From: Streptomyces lushanensis
GTDB taxonomy: Bacteria; Actinomycetota; Actinomycetes; Streptomycetales; Streptomycetaceae
Length of the DNA: 32,050 nt
Assembly (NCBI RefSeq): GCF_001700515.1
Contig: NZ_MAUD01000076.1
Location: forward strand, 1 to 32,050
Direction of reading: 5' to 3'
The position numbers and the translations under genes are program-made. Each line of letters opens with the position of its first letter. The first letter of the stretch is position 1. This document shows, piece after piece, positions 15,825 through 24,222 of this stretch. The notes under the pieces are model-generated. The model ran no database searches, was not told the origin of the DNA, and worked only from the letters and a program-made list of their open reading frames with translations.

Positions 15825-17330
15825 GTGTCTCCAACTTCCGCGCCGCCCGCGAAGCCCCGTACCACCGCAGTCGTCCTGGCGGGCGGCACAGGTCAGCGTG
15901 TGGGTCTGTCGATCCCGAAGCAGTTGCTGAAGATCGCGGGGAAGGCGGTGATCGAGCACACGCTGTCGGTCTTCGAGCGGAGCGACTCGATCGACGAGGT
16001 GATCGTGCTGATGGCGCCGGGCTATGTGTCCGACGTGGAGAAGATCGTCGCGAAGGCCGGACTGGCCAAGGTCAGCAGGATCATCGAGGGCGGCTCGACG
16101 CGGAACGAGACCACCGAGCGTGCCATCGCGGCCCTGGGGGAGGGTCTGGCGGAGGGCGAGGACCGCAATGTGCTCTTCCACGACGCCGTGCGCCCGCTGC
16201 TGTCCCAGCATGTGATCAAGGACTGTGTGGACGCGCTGGAGCGCTACCAGGCCGTGGACGTGGCGATCCCGTCCGCGGACACGATCATCGTGACCCGTAC
16301 GCACGGCGAGGACGGCGAGTTCATCACGGACGTGCCCGACCGGTCCCGGCTGCGGCGCGGCCAGACGCCGCAGGCGTTCAAGCTCTCCACCATCCGCAGG
16401 GCGTACGAGATCGCCGCCGGCGACCCCAACTTCCAGGCGACCGACGACTGTTCGGTGGTGCTGAGGTATCTGCCGGACGTGCCGATCCATGTCGTGGCGG
16501 GCGACGAGTTCAATATGAAGGTGACGCAGCCGGTCGATGTCTTCATCGCCGACAAGCTCTTCCAGCTCGCCTCCTCCGCCGCGCCCCAGCAGTCCTCCGA
16601 CGACTCCTACCGCGAGCTCCTCGCCGGCAGGACCCTGGTCGTCTTCGGCGGCTCGTACGGCATCGGCGCGGACATCGCCCGGCTCGCCGAGAGCTTCGGC
16701 GCCACGGTGTACGCGCTGGGGCGCTCCACGACCGGTACGCATGTCGAGAACCCGGAGCATGTCGACGACGCGCTCTCCCGCGCCTACGGCGAGACCGGCC
16801 GTATCGACTACGTGATCAACACCGCGGGTGTGCTGCGTATCGGCAAGCTGGCCGAGACGGACAACACCACCATTCAGGAAGCGCTGAACGTCAACTATCT
16901 CGCGCCGGTGCAGATCGCCCGTGCCTCGTACAAATACCTGGCGGAGACCAAGGGCCAGCTTCTGCTCTACACCTCCAGCAGTTACACCCGAGGCCGCGCC
17001 GAATACAGCCTGTACTCGTCCACGAAGGCGGCCATGGTGAATCTCACCCAGGCCCTTTCCGACGAATGGGCGGGCGACGGAATCCGGGTCAATTGCGTGA
17101 ATCCCGAGCGCACCGCGACACCGATGCGCACCAAGGCGTTCGGCCAGGAGCCGGAAGGTTCGCTGCTCTCCTCCGAGGCCGTCGCCAGGACCTCGCTCGA
17201 TGTGCTGCTCTCCGAGCTGACCGGCCATGTCATCGACGTGCGCCAGCAGGACCCGACGCGTGGCGCCTCCGAGGCCTCGGACTTCGAGCAGGCACTCGCC
17301 GCCGTACTGGACCGTCAGGAAGATGTGTAA
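15825..17330 (+). CDS. Bifunctional cytidylyltransferase/SDR reductase, predicted CDP-ribitol synthase (Acs1/Bcs1 type)
   Basis: A 501-residue fusion. Residues 10-240 are an IspD/TarI-type CTP-dependent cytidylyltransferase: LAGGTGQRVG at 18-27 followed by PKQLLKIAGK, HDAVRPLLSQ, RRGQTPQAFK and TDDCSVV. Residues 268-495 are a short-chain dehydrogenase: the NAD(P) loop GGSYGIG at 275-281, NTAG, and the catalytic Y397-S-S-T-K401 after TSSSYTRG. The same domain order occurs in Haemophilus Acs1/Bcs1, which reduces ribulose 5-phosphate and makes CDP-ribitol; I infer that activity here. True IspD (isoprenoid pathway) lacks the reductase half, so that reading is less likely. GTG 15825 agrees with the IspD-type start. 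A stem-loop follows the stop. Confidence 0.88.
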   Translation: MSPTSAPPAKPRTTAVVLAGGTGQRVGLSIPKQLLKIAGKAVIEHTLSVFERSDSIDEVIVLMAPGYVSDVEKIVAKAGLAKVSRIIEGGSTRNETTERAIAALGEGLAEGEDRNVLFHDAVRPLLSQHVIKDCVDALERYQAVDVAIPSADTIIVTRTHGEDGEFITDVPDRSRLRRGQTPQAFKLSTIRRAYEIAAGDPNFQATDDCSVVLRYLPDVPIHVVAGDEFNMKVTQPVDVFIADKLFQLASSAAPQQSSDDSYRELLAGRTLVVFGGSYGIGADIARLAESFGATVYALGRSTTGTHVENPEHVDDALSRAYGETGRIDYVINTAGVLRIGKLAETDNTTIQEALNVNYLAPVQIARASYKYLAETKGQLLLYTSSSYTRGRAEYSLYSSTKAAMVNLTQALSDEWAGDGIRVNCVNPERTATPMRTKAFGQEPEGSLLSSEAVARTSLDVLLSELTGHVIDVRQQDPTRGASEASDFEQALAAVLDRQEDV

Positions 17331-17353
17331 TAATTCCTGACAATCTCTGACAT

Positions 17354-17392
17354 GGGCCTCTGTGGTCGCCGGCGCGCGAATCACGGAGGCCC
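17354..17392 (+). terminator. Stem-loop after the CDP-ribitol synthase gene
   Basis: gggcctctgtg pairs with cacggaggccc (11 bp, one G-U pair) around a 17-base loop, 24 bases after the stop. It may attenuate read-through into the transferase gene, 72 bases further on. Confidence 0.55.
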
Positions 17393-17463
17393 GAGTTCGT
17401 GGGATCCGTCTTCACAATTCCCTTGCAAGATCAACAGCAGGCACGGTCTGGAGCAGGTTTTCC

Positions 17464-19566
17464 GTGATTTCGACAGCCATTCGCATGGCCCGGGTGGGCA
17501 GCGGATCAGAGCTGGCAGCCGCACTACTCCTGGGAATCGCATTCCCGTGCGTCATGCTCGCCGCGATAATTCCGCATCTCTGGCTCTTCGCGGCTGCGGC
17601 TGCGGTGACCTATCTCACGGACACCTTCCTGCACCGGCGCGGCAGCTATCTGGTGAACCGGCTGGCCAAGGTCCGCGCGGGTCTGTCGATCCGCTTTCTG
17701 ATCCGGCAGATGCTGCTGGTGCTGCTGGTCGCGCGCTCGGGACTCGGCCAGGACCGGATCTTCTACGCGACCGTCGTCGCGGTGCTGGTGTTCTACGGGC
17801 TCCAGGCACCGCACGGCGCGATCGTCACCCTGCTCAGGCTGCGCCGCAGGCTGCCCGTGGTCACCCGCAACATCGACCTCGGCGCCATCCGGATCCCGGA
17901 CGCGCCGCCGCCGTGGCTGCTGAACCGCTCCGCCGAGAAGGTGCTCCACCTCGATGTCTTCGCCATGGTGGGAGTGCTGCTCGCCCTGGAGACCGGGAAG
18001 AACCTCTACGGCTACGCGGGCCTCGGCCTCTCGGTGCTCCTCGCCGTCGGCTATGTCGTGGCCCTGCTGCCGTATCTGCGCCCGAGCCGGCTCGTACCGT
18101 CCGCCGAGACGGTGCTGAAGGCGGTGGACGGCTGGCTGGCCGACCACAGGCCGACCGTGATGCTGTACTTCTCCGGCTCCAAGGAGTCCGCGTACCAGAT
18201 CAACATGTGGCTGGAGACGATGGACCAGCTCGAAGGACGGCCGCTGATCGTCCTGCGTGAGCGGGTGATGGCGCAGCAGCTCGGTCCGACGGCGGTGCCG
18301 GTGCTCTGTGTGCCCGGCGGTGTCCATCTGATGAACCTGGACCTGTCGACCGTACGGGTCGCGCTCTACGCGGCCAACGTCGGCAAGAACATCCACATGC
18401 TGCGCGTCCCGACCATGCGGCACGTCTTCATCGGACACGGCGACAGCGACAAGCTCGCCAGCGTCAATCCGTTCAGCAAGGCCTACGACGAGGTGTGGAC
18501 CGCGGGCCGGGCCGGGCGCGACCGCTACGCGCTGGCCGATGTCGGAGTGCGCGACGAGGACATCGTGGAGGTGGGCCGTCCGCAGCTCGCTCCGATCGAG
18601 CCGGCGAGCGGCTCCACACGCCACCCCCTCCCGACGGTGCTCTACGCGCCCACCTGGGAGGGCTGGGACGACAGCCCGGGCAACACCTCGCTGCTGCTGG
18701 CCGGCGAGAACATCGTCAAGCGGCTGCTGTCGGCGCAGCGGCCGGTCAGGGTGCTCTACAAGCCGCACCCCTTCACCGGCACGCGCAGCGCCAAGGCGAA
18801 GGCCGTGCACGAGCGGATCGTCGCGCTGGTGGAGAAGGCCGCGGCCGAGCGCGCCACCGATGCCCGCTGGGCCGGGCAGAGCGCGGAGCTGCGCACCGAG
18901 CGGAGTACGGCACGGGCCGAGCTGGCCCGGATCGAGGCCCGGCTGGGCGAGCTCTCCGCGGTGGCGGACGCGAGCCGGGACGAGGCGGAGGAGTCGCGTG
19001 ACGCCAAGGCCGACCCGGCGCGGCAGGCGGAGCTGACCCGGCTGCGGGACGAGTGGAACACCGCGTACTGGCGCTCCTTCGGCTGGTGGGAGCACCGTGT
19101 CATCGCCGGCGCCGAGCCGCGGCTGTACGACTGCTTCAACGAGTCGGACGCGATGGTCTCCGACATCTCCAGTGTGGTGTCGGACTTCATCGCCAGCGGC
19201 AAGCCGTACGCGGTCACGGACTCGGCGGGCCTCGGCGCGGAGGAGTTCAAGCGGCAGAACACCGCCGTACGGGCCGCCGTGATCCTCTCCAACAGCGCCA
19301 GGGAACTGGACCAGTTGCTCGACGCGGTGACCGATCCGTCCGCCGACCGGCTGGCGGCGGACCGCCATGAGCTGAAGCGCTATCTGCTCGGTCCCGACGA
19401 GCCGTCCTCGATCGAGCGGTTCAACGCGGCGGCGCACACGCTGGCGGCGAAGGCGCAGGCGCGCAACACCGGTGTGGAACAGCGCCTGGCGGGGCCCGAG
19501 GAGGCCGCGGCGCCGGACGACTCCGCTCCCGAGAGCAACGATCTGGACTCGCCGGTACGGGGCTGA
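17464..19566 (+). CDS. Membrane CDP-polyol phosphotransferase (TagF/TarL-like)
   Basis: 700 residues. The first 220 hold about six hydrophobic segments (for example [30 protein letters not shown] and ATVVAVLVFYGL), so it is anchored in the membrane, unlike the peripheral TagF. The rest resembles the CDP-glycerol/ribitol transferase fold: HVFIGHGDSDK with NPFSKAYDEVWTAG, VLYAPTWEGW, VLYKPHPFTG, and a SDAMVSDISSVVSDF motif that matches the SD-x-x-x-DYSS motif of TagF. A charged helical insert of about 90 residues (18811-19080) splits the last two motifs. It would polymerise or prime polyol phosphate from the CDP donor made upstream. GTG 17464 is preferred, since GGAG is 10 bases upstream; GTG 17362 lies inside the terminator stem. 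Confidence 0.85.
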   Translation: MISTAIRMARVGSGSELAAALLLGIAFPCVMLAAIIPHLWLFAAAAAVTYLTDTFLHRRGSYLVNRLAKVRAGLSIRFLIRQMLLVLLVARSGLGQDRIFYATVVAVLVFYGLQAPHGAIVTLLRLRRRLPVVTRNIDLGAIRIPDAPPPWLLNRSAEKVLHLDVFAMVGVLLALETGKNLYGYAGLGLSVLLAVGYVVALLPYLRPSRLVPSAETVLKAVDGWLADHRPTVMLYFSGSKESAYQINMWLETMDQLEGRPLIVLRERVMAQQLGPTAVPVLCVPGGVHLMNLDLSTVRVALYAANVGKNIHMLRVPTMRHVFIGHGDSDKLASVNPFSKAYDEVWTAGRAGRDRYALADVGVRDEDIVEVGRPQLAPIEPASGSTRHPLPTVLYAPTWEGWDDSPGNTSLLLAGENIVKRLLSAQRPVRVLYKPHPFTGTRSAKAKAVHERIVALVEKAAAERATDARWAGQSAELRTERSTARAELARIEARLGELSAVADASRDEAEESRDAKADPARQAELTRLRDEWNTAYWRSFGWWEHRVIAGAEPRLYDCFNESDAMVSDISSVVSDFIASGKPYAVTDSAGLGAEEFKRQNTAVRAAVILSNSARELDQLLDAVTDPSADRLAADRHELKRYLLGPDEPSSIERFNAAAHTLAAKAQARNTGVEQRLAGPEEAAAPDDSAPESNDLDSPVRG

Positions 19567-19588
19567 GTCCCGGTCCGTACGGGTCCAT

Positions 19589-19624
19589 GGCCCGGCAGGG
19601 CGTCCTCGGACGTGCTGCCGGGCC
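19589..19624 (+). terminator. Terminator with T-run after the transferase gene
   Basis: ggcccggcag pairs with ctgccgggcc (10 bp), an inner gcgtcc/ggacg stem fits in the loop, and tttt follows directly. The best classical terminator in the window. Confidence 0.8.
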
Positions 19625-19704
19625 TTTTCCGTAAGGGAGTTGAGCACTTCCCCGGCGCGGCGAACGCCAACTGTGATGCGCGTCACCGATACTGGAGATC
19701 GTGA

Positions 19705-19737
19705 CAAGACAACCAACATCCGATGCCGATTGTCTTG
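19705..19737. promoter_or_regulatory. 8-bp AT-rich inverted repeat before the first glycosyltransferase
   Basis: caagacaa (19705-19712) and ttgtcttg (19730-19737) are exact reverse complements 17 bases apart, ending 7 bases before ATG 19745. The region from 19705 to 19745 is far richer in A/T than its surroundings and has no Shine-Dalgarno sequence. Candidate operator or translation-control stem. Confidence 0.5.
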
Positions 19738-19744
19738 ATTTTTG

Positions 19745-20995
19745 ATGAACGACAAGCAAGTTCCTGATGTGAGTGTGATCGTCGGGGCGTACGAGGCGAT
19801 GCCCTATCTGATCCGCTGCCTGGAATCGGTGGAGGCCCAGACGTTAGGCGCCGACCGGATCGAGATCGTCGCCGTGGACGACGGTTCGACCGACGGCACC
19901 GGCGAGTATCTGGAGAAGTTCGCGGCGCGGACCGCCATCCCGACCAGAGTGGTGCGGCAGGCCAATTCGGGCGGTCCCAGCGGGCCGCGCAATGTGGGTC
20001 TGGGGCTGGCCGAAGGCCGCTACGTCTTCTTCCTCGACGCCGACGACTACTTCGGCGAGGAAGCGCTGGAGCGCATGGTGACCATGGCGGACCGCGCCGC
20101 CACGGATGTGGTGCTCGGCAAGATCGTGGGCGTGAACAGAGGCGCCCCCGGCTCGATGTGGACCCGCACGGCGGACCGCGTGGACATCTACAGCTCGCAG
20201 GTGATCTTCACGCTGAGCGCCCAGAAGCTCTTCCGGCGCGAACTGCTCGAACGGCTCGGGCTCCGCTTCGACGAGACGCTCAGGACCGGCGAGGACGCCC
20301 TCTTCACGATGGAGGCGTACATCCGGGGCAAGGGCGTCTCGGTGATCTCCGACTACACCTGCTACCACCTCGTGGGCCGCGACGACGGCAAGCATGTGAC
20401 CAGGACCGGCAGTTACGCGCTGCGGTTCGAGGCCACCGGCGCCCTCATGGCGCTCATCGCCCGACTGGTGCCGCCGGGCCCCAAACGTGACCGGCTGATG
20501 GTCAGACCCTTCACGGTCGGGCTGATCCAGCAGTTCGCGCACGGACTCATGAGGCAGCCGGAGGAGGTCCAGCGCCACAAGATGGAGCTGGCCGCTCCGC
20601 TGATGGCCCGCTACTGGACCCCGGAGGTGGCCAGGCGTATCAAGGTCGCCGAGCGGCTGCGGCTGGAGTGCGTCGCCCTGGGGCGGCTCGATCTGCTCCG
20701 GGACATGCTCGACTTCGTCAAGGCCGAGACGAAGCCGGAGGTGGTCCGCAAGGGCCGCGCCCGTACGCCGTATCTCGCCTTCCCGCACTTCGGGGACCGC
20801 TCGACCGGCCTCAAGGACGCCTCGTACGAGGTCACCGTGCCCGACTGGGTGGGCAGACCGGGCCTGGAGCGCATCGAGGCGCCCAGGGCCGCGCGCCGGC
20901 GCAGATCACCGCTGATCCGGGTGGCCCGGCGAATCCGAACGCACGTGCGAACCCGGTGGGCCCGGTGGACCCGGTACGCGCTGCCGTCGTCCTGA
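19745..20995 (+). CDS. TarS-like family 2 glycosyltransferase (416 aa)
   Basis: A GT-A fold glycosyltransferase with DVSVIVGAYEAMPYLI at the N-terminus, D45-D46-GSTD for the nucleotide, NSGGPSGPRN at 75-83, the DXD-like D98-A-D100-D101, and T-G-E183-D184-AL where the catalytic base is expected. NSGGPxxPRN, LDADDY and the E-D pair match what I recall of the staphylococcal wall teichoic acid enzyme TarS, so it probably adds a sugar to a polyol-phosphate chain. The C-terminal 60 residues are Arg-rich (RRRRSPLIRVARRIRTHVR) and may bind the membrane or anionic polymer. ATG 19745 is preferred to TTG 19742. No ribosome-binding site is visible. Confidence 0.88.
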   Translation: MNDKQVPDVSVIVGAYEAMPYLIRCLESVEAQTLGADRIEIVAVDDGSTDGTGEYLEKFAARTAIPTRVVRQANSGGPSGPRNVGLGLAEGRYVFFLDADDYFGEEALERMVTMADRAATDVVLGKIVGVNRGAPGSMWTRTADRVDIYSSQVIFTLSAQKLFRRELLERLGLRFDETLRTGEDALFTMEAYIRGKGVSVISDYTCYHLVGRDDGKHVTRTGSYALRFEATGALMALIARLVPPGPKRDRLMVRPFTVGLIQQFAHGLMRQPEEVQRHKMELAAPLMARYWTPEVARRIKVAERLRLECVALGRLDLLRDMLDFVKAETKPEVVRKGRARTPYLAFPHFGDRSTGLKDASYEVTVPDWVGRPGLERIEAPRAARRRRSPLIRVARRIRTHVRTRWARWTRYALPSS

Positions 20996-21132
20996 GGGCA
21001 GCGGTATACGCCTGCGCACGCCCGTACGGGCCCGCGCGCAGGGATGACTCGGGGCGCACGCGCAAGCCCTGCTCCAGGGCCCGCGCTACCCGGTCAAGGT
21101 GTCCAGAGGCGGGCCGTACCGGAAATCGTAGG

Positions 21133-21167
21133 TAAAATCATGCTGTCGGGCGACGCCCGGACAGCAT
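21133..21167 (+). promoter_or_regulatory. -10 box and 5' stem-loop upstream of rmlA
   Basis: TAAAAT (21133-21138) is a near-consensus -10 hexamer; no good -35 is seen. Directly after it, atgctgtc (21140-21147) pairs with gacagcat (21160-21167), extended by gggc/gccc with a 3-base loop and one bulge. The message would begin inside or just before this hairpin. The 130 bases before it, after the glycosyltransferase stop, show nothing else. Confidence 0.55.
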
Positions 21168-21194
21168 CGGACATCTCAGCTTGGGATAGGGATC

Positions 21195-22262
21195 GTGAAG
21201 GCTCTCGTACTGTCCGGCGGGGCGGGCACCCGTCTGCGCCCCATCACCCACACCTCCGCGAAACAGCTCGTGCCCGTGGCGAACAAGCCGGTGCTTTTCT
21301 ACGGCCTGGAGGCCATCGCGGAGGCGGGCATCACCGAGGTCGGCGTCATCGTCGGCGACACCGCGGAGGAGATCCGCGAGGCGGTCGGCGACGGCTCCAG
21401 GTTCGGGATAAAGGTCACGTATCTCCAGCAGGACGCGCCGCTCGGGCTGGCGCACGCCGTCCTCATCGCCCGTGACTTCCTCGGCGACGACGACTTCGTG
21501 ATGTACCTCGGTGACAACTTCATCGTCGGCGGTATCACCGGACTGGTCGACGGTTTCCGCCGGGAGCGGCCCGACGCCCAGATCCTGCTGACCAAGGTGC
21601 CCAACCCGACCTCCTTCGGTGTGGCCGAACTCGACACCGAGGGGCGGGTGGTGGCCCTGGAGGAGAAGCCCGAGGAACCCAAGAGCGATCTCGCGCTCGT
21701 CGGTGTCTATCTGTTCACCCCGGCCGTCCATGAGGCCGTGCGCTCCATCGAGCCCTCCTGGCGCGGTGAGCTGGAGATCACCCACGCCATCCAGTGGCTG
21801 ATCGACCAGGACCGCGACGTCCGCTCCACGACCATCTCCGGGTACTGGAAGGACACCGGCAACGTCGCCGACATGCTGGAGGTCAACCGCTCGGTGCTGG
21901 AGACCGTCGAGCCGTGCCGCGACGGATCGGTGGACGAGGCGACGGAGATCATAGGGCGGGTCAGGATCGAGGAGGGCGCGCGGGTCACCCGCAGCCGGAT
22001 CGTGGGTCCCGCGATCATCGGCGCGGGCACGGTGATCAGCGACGCCTACATCGGTCCCTTCACCTCGGTCTCCGAGGGCTGCCGGATCGAGGACAGCGAG
22101 ATCGAGTACTCCATCGTCCTGCGGGGCTCCTCCCTCACCGGTGTACGCCGGGTGGAGGCGTCGCTGATCGGCCGCGATGTCGAGATCACCCCCGCTCCCC
22201 GCAACCCGTCCGCCCATCGACTCGTCCTCGGCGACCACAGCAAGGTGCAGATCTCCTCATGA
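21195..22262 (+). CDS. rfbA: Glucose-1-phosphate thymidylyltransferase (long form)
   Basis: Makes dTDP-glucose from dTTP and glucose 1-phosphate, the first step to dTDP-L-rhamnose. The nucleotide loop LSGGAGTRLRP lies at 6-16, with KQLVPVANKP, YLGDNFIVGG and EEKPEEPKSDLALVGVYLF further on. At 355 residues it is the long type (like StrD), with a C-terminal left-handed beta-helix of hexapeptide repeats (IGPFTSVSEGCRIEDSEIEY), common in actinobacteria. GTG 21195 is preceded by GGGATAGGG. Its stop overlaps the rmlB start (ATGA), so A, B and D are one coupled operon. Confidence 0.95.
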   Translation: MKALVLSGGAGTRLRPITHTSAKQLVPVANKPVLFYGLEAIAEAGITEVGVIVGDTAEEIREAVGDGSRFGIKVTYLQQDAPLGLAHAVLIARDFLGDDDFVMYLGDNFIVGGITGLVDGFRRERPDAQILLTKVPNPTSFGVAELDTEGRVVALEEKPEEPKSDLALVGVYLFTPAVHEAVRSIEPSWRGELEITHAIQWLIDQDRDVRSTTISGYWKDTGNVADMLEVNRSVLETVEPCRDGSVDEATEIIGRVRIEEGARVTRSRIVGPAIIGAGTVISDAYIGPFTSVSEGCRIEDSEIEYSIVLRGSSLTGVRRVEASLIGRDVEITPAPRNPSAHRLVLGDHSKVQISS

Positions 22263-23245
22263 CCCACAGGATTCTTGTGACCGGCGGTGCCGGTTTCATC
22301 GGCTCGCACTACGTCCGGACGGTCCTCGGGCCCCAGGGCCCCGGCGATGCCGAGCTGACGGTGCTCGACAAGCTCACCTACGCGGGCAACCCGGCCAACC
22401 TCGACCCGGTCCGTGAGCACCCCGGATTCGCCTTCGTCCAGGGCGACATCTGCGACGCGGAGCTGGTCGCCAAGCTGATGGCCGAGCACGACCAGGTGGT
22501 GCACTTCGCCGCCGAGTCGCACGTGGACCGCTCCATCGACGGCGGCGCCGAGTTCGTCCGTACGAATGTGGTCGGCACCCACACCCTGATCGACGCCGCG
22601 CACCGCGCCGGTGTGAAGACCTTCGTGCACATCTCCACCGACGAGGTCTACGGCTCCATCGACGAGGGCTCCTGGCCGGAGACCCATCCGCTGGAGCCCA
22701 ACTCGCCCTACTCCTCGGCCAAGGCGTCCAGCGATCTGATCGCGCTGTCGTACCACCGCACACACGGCCTCGACGTACGGGTGACGCGCTGCTCCAACAA
22801 CTACGGGCACCACCACTTCCCCGAGAAGGTCATCCCGCTGTTCATCACCAATCTGCTGGACGGCAGGAAGGTCCCGCTGTACGGCGACGGCGGCAACGTC
22901 CGCGACTGGCTGCACATCGACGACCATGTCCAGGGCATCGAGCTGGTCCGTACGAAGGGCCGGGCCGGCGATGTCTACAACATCGGCGGCGGTACGGAGC
23001 TCTCCAACAAGGAGCTGACCGGACTGCTGCTGGAGGCCTGCGGAGCCGACTGGGACACCAGCGTCGAGTACGTCACCGACCGCAAGGGCCACGACCGCCG
23101 CTACAGCGTCGACTGCGCCAAGATCCGTACCGAGCTGGGATACGCGCCCCGCAAGGACTTCGCCACGGGCCTCGCGGAGACCGTGGCCTGGTACCGCGAC
23201 AATCGCGCCTGGTGGGAGCCGCTGAAGGGACGTGCGGCGCTGTGA
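22259..23245 (+). CDS. rfbB: dTDP-glucose 4,6-dehydratase
   Basis: Extended short-chain dehydrogenase of 328 residues converting dTDP-glucose to dTDP-4-keto-6-deoxyglucose with bound NAD. The NAD loop TGGAGFIG is at 8-15, the catalytic T127-D128-E129 in HISTDEVYGS, and Y151-SSAK155 follows. VTRCSNNYGHHHFPEKVIP and YGDGGNVRDWLHIDDH are typical substrate-side motifs. The start overlaps the rfbA stop by 4 bases and the stop overlaps the rfbD start by 4 bases. Confidence 0.96.
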   Translation: MTHRILVTGGAGFIGSHYVRTVLGPQGPGDAELTVLDKLTYAGNPANLDPVREHPGFAFVQGDICDAELVAKLMAEHDQVVHFAAESHVDRSIDGGAEFVRTNVVGTHTLIDAAHRAGVKTFVHISTDEVYGSIDEGSWPETHPLEPNSPYSSAKASSDLIALSYHRTHGLDVRVTRCSNNYGHHHFPEKVIPLFITNLLDGRKVPLYGDGGNVRDWLHIDDHVQGIELVRTKGRAGDVYNIGGGTELSNKELTGLLLEACGADWDTSVEYVTDRKGHDRRYSVDCAKIRTELGYAPRKDFATGLAETVAWYRDNRAWWEPLKGRAAL

Positions 23246-24141
23246 GCGGCTGGCTCGTCACCGGCGCCGGCGGAATGGTGGGCCGGGATCTGCTGGCCGG
23301 GCTCGCCGCGGCCGGGGAGTACGCGATCGGTCCGGACCGTACCGCGCTGGACATCACCGACGCCGACGCGGTCCGTGCCGTGCTGGAGACGTACGCGCCG
23401 GCCGTGGTGGTCAACTGCGCGGCCTGGACGGCCGTGGACGACGCCGAGGCCAAGGAGGCCGAGGCGCTGGCGGTCAACGGCACCGGGCCCCGGGTCCTGG
23501 CCGAGGCGTGCGCCGCCTCGGGCGCCGTGCTGATCCAGGTCTCCACGGACTACGTCTTCGCCGGCGACGGACAGACGCCCTACGGGGAGTACGACCCCAC
23601 CGGCCCGCGCAGCGCCTACGGCCGCACCAAGCTGGCCGGGGAGCACGCGGTGCTCGACACCCTGCCGGAGACGGGCTACGTGGTCCGTACGGCCTGGCTG
23701 TACGGAGCGGGCGGCGGGAACTTCGTCCGCACGATGATCAGGCTGGAGTCCGTCAAGGACACCCTCGACGTGGTGGACGACCAGCGCGGCCAGCCGACCT
23801 GGACCGGCGATCTCGCGGATCGGCTGGTACGGCTCGGCAGGGCGGCGCTCGAAGGAGCCGCCGAGCCGGGGATCTACCACGGCACCAGCGGCGGCGAGAC
23901 GACCTGGTTCGGCTTCACCCGGGAGATCTTCCGGCTGCTCGGCGCGGACCCGGAGCGGGTCCGTCCGACGACCAGCGAGGCCTTCGTACGGCCCGCGCCC
24001 AGGCCCGCCTACAGCGTGCTGGGACACGAGCGGTGGAAGCGGGCCGGGATCGAACCGATCAGGGAGTGGCGGGCGGCCCTCGAAGAGGCTTTTCCCGCCC
24101 TGGTCGCGGCAGAGCGCCAAACGGGTGTTACTGGCCGGTAG
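23242..24141 (+). CDS. rfbD: dTDP-4-dehydrorhamnose reductase
   Basis: A 299-residue NAD(P)H-dependent reductase that completes dTDP-L-rhamnose. The cofactor loop VTGAGGMVGRDLL begins at residue 6, followed by VVVNCAAWTAVDDAE, QVSTDYVFAG and the catalytic Y126-GRTK130-LAGE, all standard for RmlD. GTG 23242 overlaps the rfbB stop (GTGA). The last bases (from 24128) appear to hold the promoter of the next gene. Confidence 0.95.
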   Translation: MSGWLVTGAGGMVGRDLLAGLAAAGEYAIGPDRTALDITDADAVRAVLETYAPAVVVNCAAWTAVDDAEAKEAEALAVNGTGPRVLAEACAASGAVLIQVSTDYVFAGDGQTPYGEYDPTGPRSAYGRTKLAGEHAVLDTLPETGYVVRTAWLYGAGGGNFVRTMIRLESVKDTLDVVDDQRGQPTWTGDLADRLVRLGRAALEGAAEPGIYHGTSGGETTWFGFTREIFRLLGADPERVRPTTSEAFVRPAPRPAYSVLGHERWKRAGIEPIREWRAALEEAFPALVAAERQTGVTGR

Positions 24142-24156
24142 ATGTTTACGTACAAC
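24128..24156 (+). promoter_or_regulatory. Promoter of the methyltransferase gene, inside the rfbD 3' end
   Basis: TTACTG (24128-24133), 17-base spacer, TACAAC (24151-24156). The spacing is ideal and both boxes are near consensus. The transcript would start near 24163, ten bases before the 24173 inverted repeat. Confidence 0.55.
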
Positions 24157-24172
24157 CTCTGTGCCCACTAAG

Positions 24173-24211
24173 TTCACTGAGAATCAATCCCCAGTTTTGA
24201 TTCTCAGTGAA
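24173..24211. promoter_or_regulatory. Perfect 15-bp AT-rich inverted repeat before the methyltransferase gene
   Basis: ttcactgagaatcaa (24173-24187) and ttgattctcagtgaa (24197-24211) are exact reverse complements with a 9-base centre. The arms are only one third G+C. As DNA it could be a dimeric repressor site downstream of the promoter at 24128; as RNA it would form a hairpin whose last three bases are the first three of the GAAGGG ribosome-binding site (24209-24214). Confidence 0.75.
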
Positions 24212-24222
24212 GGGCCCCTTAC

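Noticed and set aside
15825..17330. Isoprenoid IspD (MEP pathway) as the function of the cytidylyltransferase.
   Set aside because: It is fused to a reductase with an intact YxxxK site and lies among wall-polymer genes; no ispF is nearby. Acs1/Bcs1-type CDP-ribitol synthesis fits better.
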